From: Cytobacillus oceanisediminis
Lineage (GTDB): Bacteria > Bacillota > Bacilli > Bacillales > Cytobacillaceae
Length of the DNA stretch: 64,000 nucleotides
Assembly (NCBI RefSeq): GCF_007830235.1
Contig: NZ_VLKI01000016.1
Coordinates: forward strand, 53,953 to 117,952
Direction: 5' to 3'
Shown: piece by piece, positions 1 to 7,946 of the stretch
How the letters are laid out: each line of letters opens with the position of its first letter
Position numbering within the stretch: position 1 is the first letter of the stretch
Notes under the pieces: model-generated
Database searches by the model: none
The model's input: the letters and a program-made list of their open reading frames with translations, nothing else
Told to the model about the DNA's origin: nothing
Made by a program: the position numbers and the translations under genes

Positions 1-360
1 ATCTCCAACCTCAGGGGCATCCTCACGCCTTTTAATCGCTCTTTCTTCCATTTTTTCAAGTTTAACAGGATCTGTATGAAGGCTTACTGCTCCTACTTTC
101 TGATAACCTGTATCCTTCTCGCCATCCTTCTCAAGCTCTTTAATAAGCCGCTGATAATATGCCGCTCCTCCTTTGGCCAGTGCATACCAAGCCTTATTCC
201 GCCGCTGGGTAAGCCAGGGACAAATAATTCCCGCTGCTGCGTCAGTCGCCTGCCCAGGATCTTTGCGGTCAATGACCGTAACCTTTACGCCTGCTTTTGC
301 CAAGTGATAGGCTGCGGACGCCCCAAGGATTCCTGCACCTATAACCACATATTTTTCCAT
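1..360 (-). CDS. FAD-dependent oxidoreductase (DadA-like), N-terminal part
   Basis: The gene starts at ATG 360 on the minus strand and runs off the left edge, so only about 120 N-terminal residues are visible. They begin MEKYVVIGAGILGASAAYHL, a Rossmann dinucleotide-binding motif (GxGxxG at residues 8-13), then a beta strand ending in VTVIDR, whose acidic residue would contact the FAD ribose. AAAGIICPWLTQRR follows, as in the glycine/D-amino-acid oxidase (DAO/DadA) family. The family oxidises amines or amino acids with FAD. The substrate cannot be told from this part. Upstream lies the terminator of the metalloprotease gene, so it is transcribed separately. Confidence 0.8.
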   Translation of the reverse strand, partial: MEKYVVIGAGILGASAAYHLAKAGVKVTVIDRKDPGQATDAAAGIICPWLTQRRNKAWYALAKGGAAYYQRLIKELEKDGEKDTGYQKVGAVSLHTDPVKLEKMEERAIKRREDAPEVGD

Positions 361-464
361 AGTAACTCCTTTTATAGGTATTAATTATGCACCTATTTTA
401 CAGGAGTTATCAGGAAGACTCAAAGAACCCTCTATACTTTCTATCTATACTAGTAAAGAGGAAA

Positions 465-487
465 GACCCATCGCTGTGTGATGGGTC
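465..487 (-). terminator. Terminator of the metalloprotease gene
   Basis: An 8-bp stem GACCCATC/GATGGGTC with a 7-base loop lies just after the metalloprotease stop codon on the minus strand. A short T-rich stretch follows. Confidence 0.6.
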
Positions 488-497
488 CCAAGAGTAT

Positions 498-2618
498 TTA
501 TTTTTTCTTATCTTTCTTCAATTCAACTTCATAAGTAAAATCAACCGCATTTTTATCATCTGCAGGTGCTGCATATGAAGTAATCATATAGTTCTTTCCG
601 TCTTGGAAAAGCTGTCTCAATTGCAATGCATTTTCTTCCGTTACATTAAACGGATCAACCGTAACAACCTTATAGGTATTTTGCTTTCCTGTTTTAGTTC
701 CAACTTCTCTTTCATTAATAAAAGTAACTGTGTAGTTTACATACTTGCCCAAAATTTCATTCATTGACTTGAAGCCTTCAGTAGAAGATCCGTCATGGCT
801 ATAGCCGATTTCCGGAATTTCAATATTATCAATGAACCAGCCAGTGTCGTTGTATCCCCAGTCTGTCAAATAGCGGAAAGATACTAGTACCTTCTGGCCT
901 GCATACTCGCTTAAATCAAAAGTTTCTTGCTGCCATTCCTCATAATGTCCAGTGAACCCTGGTACGTTTTCTTTAATTTTTGGATAGCCTTCTTCAACTA
1001 CATCACTGCGAGTATTTTCATTGGCAAGGCTTTTCCATGTGTTGCCTCCGTCAGTTGACACTTGAACTACACCGAAATCCCATTGTTCTTCGATATCTAT
1101 AAAGTTATCAAATTTCAATGTGGCAGTTTCAACACCAGAAAGATCTGCTTCAAAGATTAATGCATTATCCGCTTCGTCTCCTTTATTGCCCCATAGAACC
1201 CGGTTACCAGAATCCAACGGATCAGCTGTGGATTTCCACGGAATAGGCAGGAAGTCTACTCCATCAAATGAGATTCCATTAATTTTATCCTGGAAATCCA
1301 GTTCCTTGAAATCTCCGCCCCAAGCAGGAACGCCATCTTTTTCAAATTCTAAAGCCTTTTCAAAGTTAACTGTCATACCACGCTTTGTACCTTCTTTATC
1401 AACCACAAGGTCCCGAAGGTTAATACTATTAAAATCGTAAATTCCTTCGCCTATTTTATTTGAATCTAAAGTTAGAGCTGTAATAAAGTTCTGATATAAC
1501 TGAGTGAAGTCCATGGATGAGCCATGTGCCTTTAAGACCTCATTAACGCTATCGATGCCTTGTGTTTCATTCAATGCTAAATCACGGATAAAGTCCTGTC
1601 CGAATTTATCATTCATATACAAAGTAAATAGATAAACTTGTCCATAATCGGCAATGGTTTCAGGGCCAGTCTCTGCTGTTCTGTGGTCATCCCAGTTTAC
1701 TAATGAATTTTCTGGATGATCTAAATAGAAGTTAATAGAGCCAGCATCATGGCCATATCCTCCAAGATACTCAGAGAAAGTGGACATACCTTCGTTAATC
1801 CAAGTTTCTTCAGCACCATCATTGTCAGCATGGATTAAATGCTGCAGTTCATGAATAGTAGTTCCAAAGAAAGTAGATTCCAAGCGAGTTTCCCAGCTAT
1901 TGGTATCGATTGTAATAATGTTTCTATCAGTATAGTTTTCTAGTGTTTGCCAGAAGAAGCCGGCGACAAAGAATGGGTAAGATGGATCGTAATATCCATC
2001 ATCTTTGATATTATCCACTAGCATAATAACTTTGTCGCTTCCTTCATAGTAGCCTTCTGGAACATTACCCCACTGAGCTAGAGGTGAATGTGAACCATCA
2101 AGAGTATCAGGTGTGCCGAAGAAAGAAGTAGCTTTAGGATAGATATTACTGTCAAACTCTTCTCTTAGCTTATCAACTTGCTCCTGTGTCACAATATGAG
2201 CTGGACGCTTGTCTCCTTCAGGGAAGGATAGATCGTTAGCTACCCAAATCTCTACATTATCCCCTACGCTGCGGAGAGTGAACTCTTTAAATTTTAATTG
2301 TCTATCTAAGAAGAATTTAGTTCCTCCATCATATGTAAAAGTGCTGTCTGCTGACTCACTTTCTTCACTTGCAGATTCATCGAAATTTATTTGCGCTGCC
2401 TGTTCCTTAATATTTTTCTCAGCCTGCTTCAAAAATGATGAATTCTCAGACAGCCTGTTTAGCTTGCCATCGATGTCAACGCGGTCCCCATATCTTTCTA
2501 CGTCCCATTTCGGAACTGTAGCCGCTTCCGCTGTAGAAGGGGTTGTTGCCAGTGGCGATAATAAAGAGAGCGCAAAAGCTCCCGTTGTTAGAAAAGATAA
2601 TAGTTTCTTCTTTTTCAC
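498..2618 (-). CDS. Secreted zinc metalloprotease with InhA-like C-terminal domain
   Basis: About 706 residues. I chose GTG 2618 because GAGAGGAG sits 8 bases upstream. The in-frame ATG 18 bases earlier overlaps that ribosome site. The N terminus has lysines, a hydrophobic segment and an alanine-rich cleavage region: a Sec signal peptide. The zinc motif HELQH is near residue 256, followed by WINEGMS about 17 residues later, where the Glu is a plausible third zinc ligand (gluzincin pattern). The C-terminal third (VSTDGGNTWKSL, then GWFIDNIEIPE) resembles the MAM-like beta domain of immune inhibitor A proteins. It probably degrades proteins outside the cell. Family M6-like or M30-like; substrate unknown. 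A terminator follows. Confidence 0.8.
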   Translation of the reverse strand: MKKKKLLSFLTTGAFALSLLSPLATTPSTAEAATVPKWDVERYGDRVDIDGKLNRLSENSSFLKQAEKNIKEQAAQINFDESASEESESADSTFTYDGGTKFFLDRQLKFKEFTLRSVGDNVEIWVANDLSFPEGDKRPAHIVTQEQVDKLREEFDSNIYPKATSFFGTPDTLDGSHSPLAQWGNVPEGYYEGSDKVIMLVDNIKDDGYYDPSYPFFVAGFFWQTLENYTDRNIITIDTNSWETRLESTFFGTTIHELQHLIHADNDGAEETWINEGMSTFSEYLGGYGHDAGSINFYLDHPENSLVNWDDHRTAETGPETIADYGQVYLFTLYMNDKFGQDFIRDLALNETQGIDSVNEVLKAHGSSMDFTQLYQNFITALTLDSNKIGEGIYDFNSINLRDLVVDKEGTKRGMTVNFEKALEFEKDGVPAWGGDFKELDFQDKINGISFDGVDFLPIPWKSTADPLDSGNRVLWGNKGDEADNALIFEADLSGVETATLKFDNFIDIEEQWDFGVVQVSTDGGNTWKSLANENTRSDVVEEGYPKIKENVPGFTGHYEEWQQETFDLSEYAGQKVLVSFRYLTDWGYNDTGWFIDNIEIPEIGYSHDGSSTEGFKSMNEILGKYVNYTVTFINEREVGTKTGKQNTYKVVTVDPFNVTEENALQLRQLFQDGKNYMITSYAAPADDKNAVDFTYEVELKKDKKK

Positions 2619-2778
2619 TATTCTAGCTCCTCTCATTTAACTTGTTAGAATTATCATAACATAGTGAATTTTAGCTAAATAACAGTCATTTATACTATTT
2701 TTACCAATTAAATATAGTTAACATTACCTATTTTTAAGGATTAAGACCTTTATAAGCACTACTTATGGCGTTGAATTT

Positions 2779-2823
2779 TATAAATAAAAAACTGCATAAT
2801 GGGCTTAAAAACCCATCATGCAG
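2779..2823 (-). terminator. Terminator of the SASP gene
   Basis: A long stem (CTGCATgATGGG pairing with CCCATtATGCAG on the minus strand) lies 5 bases after the SASP stop and is followed by a T-rich run. It is a strong intrinsic terminator. Confidence 0.85.
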
Positions 2824-2827
2824 TTCC

Positions 2828-3019
2828 TTAAAACGGCTTATTCGGTTCATATGTCGGCTGCTGGTTTTTGGCCTGGTATTGCTGGCTCTTTGCTGCAGCA
2901 TCCTGTACGTTTTCCTCCAGGGCAAACTCAGTATCCATAGCCTTTTTAAATTGTTCAGCCTGGTTTTGAGCGGCTACTACCTGTTGTTCTTCTGTAACTT
3001 TATTCGGCTGCTTTGCCAT
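2828..3019 (-). CDS. Gamma-type small acid-soluble spore protein
   Basis: 63 residues starting MAKQPNK at ATG 3019, with AAGGAGAG upstream. The upstream in-frame extension has no ribosome site. The protein is Gln/Asn/Ala rich, lacks Trp and Cys, and carries QNQAEQFKKAMDTEFA, which resembles the TEFA/QN repeat units of gamma-type SASP (SspE). Such proteins are amino-acid stores degraded by the GPR protease at germination. This one is shorter than B. subtilis SspE and has only one clear TEFA unit. A TGAATA near 3076-3081 could be a forespore (sigma-G) -35 element, but the -10 is unconvincing. Its own strong terminator suggests a single-gene transcript. Confidence 0.7.
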   Translation of the reverse strand: MAKQPNKVTEEQQVVAAQNQAEQFKKAMDTEFALEENVQDAAAKSQQYQAKNQQPTYEPNKPF

Positions 3020-3086
3020 TCCATATCTCTCCTTTATTCGGAATATAGATATAGATTTTCCAAAGCTCCCAGCACTATTCATCCTT

Positions 3087-4064
3087 TTATAATTCTACCT
3101 TCGTCCCAACTCCTTCACGGATTGCTTTTTCATACACGGCTGCAGCCACTGCGAGGTCAAAATAGGCGATTCCAACTGATTTGAAAAAGGTTATCTCTTC
3201 GTCATTTTCTCTGGCTGTAATCTTCCCAGCTGCCAGTTCCCCCAGTTCACCGTGAAGCTCTGAAAAGCTCCATTTTCCTTCATTGGCAGGAATGATAAAA
3301 TCGCCTGCTTCATCCTTTACACCCTCAATCGTATCTGCCACTATTTTAGAGCTTTTCAAGAGCGTTTCTGTGTCTACTTCCTGCATATGGGGAAGATAAG
3401 AGCCTACCCCGTTAATATGCGTACCAGGCTGGAGAGCCTGGCCTGAGAAAACCGGCCTTTCAGAACGAGTACTGCAAATAACTATATCCGCTTTGGAAAC
3501 AGCTTCATCTGCATTTTCAATAATATCTATTTTGCCTTTAAACCCCTTAATTTTTTCAGCAAAGTCATGTGCTTTGGAAACAGTCCGGTTATAAAGCATT
3601 ATTTCGTCTATTTTACGGACTTCCAATACAGCTTGAAGCTGCTCCTCAGCCATCGCCCCGCAGCCAATAACTGCTGCTGACCTTGCCAACTTTTTCGCCA
3701 GATGCTTAGTGGCAATTCCGCTTGCTGCTCCTGTCCGCACCCTTGTTAAATAAGATGCATTAATACATGCTAAATGCTCACCATTTTCCGTATCACTTAA
3801 TAAAATAACTCCCTGTGTTGTTTTCTTCCCTAGAGCTGGATTGCCCGGGAAAATGGTGACCACCTTTACAGCTGTTTTTCCGATAGGCACCATAGCGCTC
3901 GGCATATAAAGTGCAGAGGCCTTTTTATCCGGGAAATCCAATACCGTCCGGTGAGGGTTCTGGATTTTCCCCTCCATGTAGTGAGCTAAAGCCTGCTCCA
4001 TGTCCTTAATAGCTGATTCCATTGAATAAATCGACTGGATTTGTTTTTCAGATAAAACAAGCAT
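3087..4064 (-). CDS. Ornithine cyclodeaminase / mu-crystallin family protein
   Basis: 325 residues, the usual length for the family. Motifs include VLSEKQIQSIYSME at the N terminus, TVLDFPDKKASALYMP, a central Rossmann motif AAVIGCGAMAEEQ (GxGxxx near residue 133) and VICSTRSERPVF. Members use NAD(P) as ornithine cyclodeaminases, ketimine reductases, alanine dehydrogenases or opine-type synthases. The substrate cannot be assigned by eye. The start ATG has AAAGGTAG upstream. The gene follows the MHS transporter by 26 bases in the same direction, so the two are probably one operon, with the transporter importing a substrate or related metabolite for this enzyme. That link is inference. Confidence 0.8.
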   Translation of the reverse strand: MLVLSEKQIQSIYSMESAIKDMEQALAHYMEGKIQNPHRTVLDFPDKKASALYMPSAMVPIGKTAVKVVTIFPGNPALGKKTTQGVILLSDTENGEHLACINASYLTRVRTGAASGIATKHLAKKLARSAAVIGCGAMAEEQLQAVLEVRKIDEIMLYNRTVSKAHDFAEKIKGFKGKIDIIENADEAVSKADIVICSTRSERPVFSGQALQPGTHINGVGSYLPHMQEVDTETLLKSSKIVADTIEGVKDEAGDFIIPANEGKWSFSELHGELGELAAGKITARENDEEITFFKSVGIAYFDLAVAAAVYEKAIREGVGTKVEL

Positions 4065-4090
4065 TTAATCTACCTTTCTTCTTTACCTTT

Positions 4091-5425
4091 TTAAGCTTTT
4101 TGATCAGTATGATTTTGTCCCAAACCTGCATGTAAGGAGTCGGCTGCTTCAGAATCTAAGTCCTGATTGCTTCGATCACGTACTGATGCGATCGCAATTA
4201 AGGAGATGGCTGCTGCAAGCATGATATACAGGGCCACAGGCACATAGGAATTGTCATAGGCATTCAGCAAGGCTGTTGCAACCAGCGGAGCAGTACCTCC
4301 AGCTAAAGCTGCCCCGATTTGATAGCCAAGCGTGATGCCGGTATAACGGACGTTTGATTTAAAAATTTCTGAAAACATCGTGCCAAGGACCGCTGTAATC
4401 GGAGCCCAAATGATGCCAAGGCCCAGTACTGTCGCCACAATAAGCAATAAAGCAGAGTTTTGATGCAGAAGCCAGAAGTAAGGGAATGCATAGAGCATCA
4501 TGAGTAATGTACCGCCCACATATAGCTTCTTGCGGCCGATTTTATCCGATAATTTCCCCATAATCGGAATCAATATGGTAGTAACAATTGTTGCAATTGT
4601 TACAGCATTTAACGTAACCGTACGAGAGAATCCAAGCTGTGTGGTGGCATAGGAAACGATAAAGGTTCCGAAAATATAGAACGGCGCTGTTTCTACTACC
4701 TTCGCGCCTACTGCAATCAATACTTCCTTCCAATGGCTGCGAATCGTTTCAACGAAAGGAATCTCGGCAATCTCACCTTTTTCCTGGGCCTTTTTGAAGG
4801 ATGGTGTTTCATCAATACCTTTACGGATCCATAAGCCAAAGATGACAAGCAGAGCGCTTAAGATAAATGGCACACGCCAGCCCCATGACAGGAATGCCTC
4901 TTCAGGCAGCAGAGTCATAATGGATAGTGCAAGGGTCCCAAGCAGCATACCAATGGTTACACCCATTTGCGGAATGCTTCCGAAGAATCCCCTTCTTTCC
5001 TTTGGGGCATATTCAACAGCGAGCAGAAGCGCGCCTCCCCATTCTCCGCCAAGCCCAATTCCCTGTATTAAGCGCAAGACAATAAGGAGAATCGGAGCAG
5101 TTGCTCCAATATTGTCATAGGTTGGCAGAAAGCCCATCAGGACTGTAGCTCCTCCCATAAGTGACAATGTCAAGACAAGTGTTTTCTTTCTGCCAATCCG
5201 GTCCCCGATATGGCTGAAAATAACGCCGCCAAGCGGACGGATGAAAAAAGCAAGGGCGAAGGAAGCGTACGCCAGCATCAAACCAACAGCCGGATCATCA
5301 CTCTGAAAAAACATTTGATTAAAAACAAGTGCAGCAACCGTTCCATATAAAAAGTAATCAAACCATTCAATGGAACTTCCAATTAAGCTGGCGATCAGCA
5401 CCTTCTTTTCTAATTTCTTTTCCAC
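4091..5425 (-). CDS. MFS transporter, metabolite:H+ symporter (MHS) family
   Basis: 444 residues starting at GTG 5425 behind GAGGGGGGA. The protein begins with a charged stretch, then IGSSIEWFDYFLYG, typical of the MHS/ProP/ShiA branch. It has the MFS signature GDRIGRKKTL between helices 2 and 3, the repeat SDKIGRKK in the second half, and about 12 hydrophobic segments. IQGIGLGGEWGGALLL in helix 4 is also an MHS hallmark. It probably imports a small carboxylate, betaine or amino-acid-like compound with protons. It is the first gene of a two-gene operon with the cyclodeaminase-like enzyme. Confidence 0.85.
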   Translation of the reverse strand: MEKKLEKKVLIASLIGSSIEWFDYFLYGTVAALVFNQMFFQSDDPAVGLMLAYASFALAFFIRPLGGVIFSHIGDRIGRKKTLVLTLSLMGGATVLMGFLPTYDNIGATAPILLIVLRLIQGIGLGGEWGGALLLAVEYAPKERRGFFGSIPQMGVTIGMLLGTLALSIMTLLPEEAFLSWGWRVPFILSALLVIFGLWIRKGIDETPSFKKAQEKGEIAEIPFVETIRSHWKEVLIAVGAKVVETAPFYIFGTFIVSYATTQLGFSRTVTLNAVTIATIVTTILIPIMGKLSDKIGRKKLYVGGTLLMMLYAFPYFWLLHQNSALLLIVATVLGLGIIWAPITAVLGTMFSEIFKSNVRYTGITLGYQIGAALAGGTAPLVATALLNAYDNSYVPVALYIMLAAAISLIAIASVRDRSNQDLDSEAADSLHAGLGQNHTDQKA

Positions 5426-5623
5426 TAAAATCCCCCCTCATTTTGGTGAATAACATACAAGCTCATCATAATTTACACTATTTTGATGTTTCAATATATT
5501 AGGAATATTTTATGAATAAATAGATCTTATTTACTGCATGTTTTCCTAAGGTGAAAGTATGGAGTTGTTTTTGATATAATCATATTACTTAGATGGATTT
5601 TGACATTAACTGGAGTGAATACT

Positions 5624-6796
5624 TTGAATTCAAAAAAAGCACTGCCTCTTTTATTCGCAGTTATGTTTCTCGTTATGGTGGGGTTTGGAATCATTATTCC
5701 TGTTATTCCCTTTTATGCAGAAGAATTAGGAGCCTCGCCTACGGAATTAGGCCTGCTGATGGCCGTTTATTCCTTAATGCAGCTTCTCTTTGCCCCGATG
5801 TGGGGACGAATTTCCGACAGAATCGGCCGAAAGCCAGTCATAATGATTGGGATTTTCGGACTTGGCCTGTCCTTTTTCCTTATGGCTTTGTCCACTGAAC
5901 TTTGGATGCTGTTTGCTGCGAGGATCATTGGAGGCTTTTTATCATCCGCTAATATGCCGACTGTTATGGCTTATGTAGCAGATATAACTTCTGAAGAAGA
6001 CCGAGGGAAAGGAATGGGTATAATCGGAGCCGCTATCGGTTTAGGATTTATTTTTGGGCCTGCAATAGGCGGTGTCTTTTCCCGGGAGAGTCTGAATGTA
6101 CCTTTTTTCCTGGCGGGAGCCTTTTCCTTGCTTACATTCTTTCTCGTCATGTTCGTTCTGAAAGAATCCCTTTCACCGGAACAGCGCAGCAATCGGTCTG
6201 CTAAACGGCCAGGATTACTAAAAGCATTGAACGGACCTGTTGGCATTCTATTTATCCTGCAGCTGTTTGTCTCTTTATCCCTGGCAGGCCTGGAAGCAAC
6301 GTTTGCTTATTTTGCTGCTGAAAAGGCAGGTCTGGGTACGGTTGAGCTTGGCTATATCTTTATGATTATGGGATTTGCAGGTGCCCTTGTACAGGGCGGA
6401 TTAGTAGGAAGGATGACGAAAAAATACGGAGAAGGCTCTGTTATTCAGATAGGCATTGCTGTATCTGCTCTCGGATTTGCTCTTATATTATTGATTGATA
6501 GCTTTGCAACAGCTGCCATTTATTTAACCGTATTTGGTGTAGGGAACGGTTTTATCCGTCCAAGCGTTTCCTCCCTGCTGACAAAAACCTCGCAAACCGG
6601 GCACGGCAGTACGACAGGACTATTATCATCGTTTGATTCTCTGGGCAGAATTATCGGTCCTCCGCTCGGCGGTCTGCTATTTAGCATCAGCATTGGTTTT
6701 CCTTACATCTCAGGGATCCTGCTTTCAGCTATTGCATTTGTCTTATATCGCATATACTCCGCAAAAGCAAGCACCAGCCACACAGTTATATCTTAA
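5624..6796 (+). CDS. MFS drug:H+ antiporter (TetA/Bmr-like)
   Basis: 390 residues if started at TTG 5624, which has TGGAGTG 7 bases upstream. An in-frame TTG at 5600 has no ribosome site. The protein has about 12 membrane helices, the helix 2-3 motif GRISDRIGRKPV, and helix 5 motif C, typical of DHA1 exporters (IGAAIGLGFIFGPAIGG). Members expel antibiotics, dyes or metabolites in exchange for protons at the cytoplasmic membrane. The substrate is not predictable. A TATAAT at 5575-5580 may be its -10 element. It is transcribed divergently from the MHS operon and ends at a bidirectional terminator shared with the methyltransferase. Confidence 0.85.
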   Translation: MNSKKALPLLFAVMFLVMVGFGIIIPVIPFYAEELGASPTELGLLMAVYSLMQLLFAPMWGRISDRIGRKPVIMIGIFGLGLSFFLMALSTELWMLFAARIIGGFLSSANMPTVMAYVADITSEEDRGKGMGIIGAAIGLGFIFGPAIGGVFSRESLNVPFFLAGAFSLLTFFLVMFVLKESLSPEQRSNRSAKRPGLLKALNGPVGILFILQLFVSLSLAGLEATFAYFAAEKAGLGTVELGYIFMIMGFAGALVQGGLVGRMTKKYGEGSVIQIGIAVSALGFALILLIDSFATAAIYLTVFGVGNGFIRPSVSSLLTKTSQTGHGSTTGLLSSFDSLGRIIGPPLGGLLFSISIGFPYISGILLSAIAFVLYRIYSAKASTSHTVIS

Positions 6797-6801
6797 AAAG
6801 C

Positions 6802-6829
6802 AAAAGGGAGGCCATTCAGCCTCCCTTTT
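6802..6829. terminator. Bidirectional terminator
   Basis: AAAAGGGAGGC and GCCTCCCTTTT form a perfect 11-bp stem with a 6-base loop between two convergent genes. A-run and T-run on both sides allow it to work in both directions. Confidence 0.9.
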
Positions 6830-6832
6830 AAT

Positions 6833-7438
6833 CTAAATTTTTTCTTTTTGCAATATTACCTGGACAACATGGCCAGTACCCGTATGTCCTGTGCCCTCCA
6901 CTCTTTCTTGTTCCCCATAAAAGAAATGAAGCACCTTATAGCCCCGAATCCATTTAAGTAGGTCTGCGGGATCATATACCATATCAACCCTTTTAGGGCC
7001 GCCTGTTTGATAACGAAGCTGATCCTCTGAGTAAACCTCCAGCATAATGATTCCTCCGGGCTTTACTACTGATATCAGCTTATCAAATACCGTTCTTTGA
7101 TCCTTCTTAAAAAAATGTCCAAAAATCATTATGGATGAATCATACTCTTCGGAAGGCACGGGATCATGGATTAAATCCTTCTGTCCTGTTTCTACTCTGA
7201 CGTTATGGCGCTCAGCCAATTTTTTTGTCTTCTTTAATCCGTTTTGCGTATAATCCCAGGCTGTTACATCATGGCCCTGCCTGGCAAGAAAAACAGCATT
7301 GCGGCCTTCACCCTCTGCAAAAGCAACAATTCTTTTTCTACCCTCAAGCCGGTACGCCTGTTCTCTTATAAACTCATTTGGCTCTTCACCATATACATAT
7401 TCCTCAGCTCCAAACTTCTCTTCCCATTGATTTGCCAT
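6833..7438 (-). CDS. Class I SAM-dependent methyltransferase
   Basis: 201 residues, ATG 7438 with AGGAGTG upstream. The protein starts with WEEKFGAEEYVYGEEPNEFI, common in TehB-like and thiopurine-type methyltransferases of Bacilli. Motif I is RIVAFAEGEGRNAVFLA (E/DxGxGxN type, near residues 36-52), with TAWDYTQNGLKKTKKLA giving the acidic residue that binds the SAM ribose. IIMLEVYSEDQ is a later core strand. The acceptor is unknown. It is a single gene, convergent with the MFS exporter. Confidence 0.8.
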   Translation of the reverse strand: MANQWEEKFGAEEYVYGEEPNEFIREQAYRLEGRKRIVAFAEGEGRNAVFLARQGHDVTAWDYTQNGLKKTKKLAERHNVRVETGQKDLIHDPVPSEEYDSSIMIFGHFFKKDQRTVFDKLISVVKPGGIIMLEVYSEDQLRYQTGGPKRVDMVYDPADLLKWIRGYKVLHFFYGEQERVEGTGHTGTGHVVQVILQKEKI

Positions 7439-7577
7439 CTAATCACTCCTATTCTTTATTCAACCCTATTATAGCCTTACGATTAAGTACAATAACCCAA
7501 TAAGGTATTCTAGAAAGACTTATGGAAATCCTATTGTATAATGGAAAAAAGTCCATACTGAAAAAGGGTGGAGTACG

Positions 7578-7907
7578 ATGAAAGAGCTAACATCCATGGA
7601 AGAAGTGCAGGAATTCATCCAGAATCACGAACTTAGCTTTATTTATGTGTTAACTGATAGCTGAAGTGTCTGCCATGGTTTGCTTCCTCAGGTTGAGGAA
7701 GTATTAAAAGAATATCCCCGTATTGAAGCTGGCCTCGTTAATGCGGGCAAGGTAACGGAAATAGCCGGTTTTCTCATGGCTTTCACAGTACCTGTCATTG
7801 TGTTATACCTGGATGGAAGAGAGGCTTTAAGGGAAGCCCGCTTTGTTCCGATAGAAAAGCTTCGGGAAGATTTGCAGAGGATTTATGAAGGAGTCTTTGG
7901 TGAATAG
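7578..7907 (+). CDS. Thioredoxin-like protein with in-frame TGA at the first active-site Cys: candidate selenoprotein
   Basis: From ATG 7578 (GGGTGGAG upstream, TATAAT at 7537-7542) the frame reads MKELTSMEEVQEFIQNHELS, continues to codon 28, meets TGA at 7662-7664 (codon 29), then runs open through SVCHGLLPQVEEVL to TAG 7905-7907. With TGA read as an amino acid the protein is 109 residues, the normal size of small Bacillus thioredoxin-family proteins. FTVPVIVLYLDGREALREAR after the cis-Pro is typical. The family's redox motif CxxC (as I recall, CSVC followed by H) falls exactly at TGA-Ser-Val-Cys, so the TGA replaces the first, nucleophilic Cys. A perfect hairpin with a GGT loop lies 18 bases downstream. 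Both halves keep clean coding character. Alternatives are a recent nonsense mutation or a sequence error. A standard caller would see only a fragment starting at TTG 7680. Confidence 0.7.
7683..7701 (+). promoter_or_regulatory. SECIS-like hairpin downstream of the in-frame TGA
   Basis: CTTCCTCA (7683-7690) pairs perfectly with TGAGGAAG (7694-7701) around a GGT loop (7691-7693). The loop begins 26 bases after the TGA. As I recall, bacterial SECIS elements place the apical loop roughly 16-37 bases after UGA and need a G in its first two positions. The tip AGGU also matches the E. coli fdhF SECIS. The stem encodes LPQVEEV, so chance is possible. Confidence 0.55.
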
Positions 7908-7913
7908 AAATAC

Positions 7914-7946
7914 AAAAAGGGACTGCCAATGGCAATCCCCTTTTTT
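7914..7946. terminator. Bidirectional terminator
   Basis: AAAAAGGGA-CTGCC and GGCA-ATCCCCTTTTTT form a hairpin with an AAT loop between the thioredoxin-like gene and the convergent subtilase gene. Confidence 0.8.

Noticed and set aside
76..384. 102-codon plus-strand frame at the left end
   Set aside because: Lies opposite the FAD oxidoreductase, whose motifs are clear on the minus strand.
7680..7907. Independent 75-codon gene starting at TTG 7680
   Set aside because: No ribosome site. It is the second part of the thioredoxin-like gene that begins at 7578.
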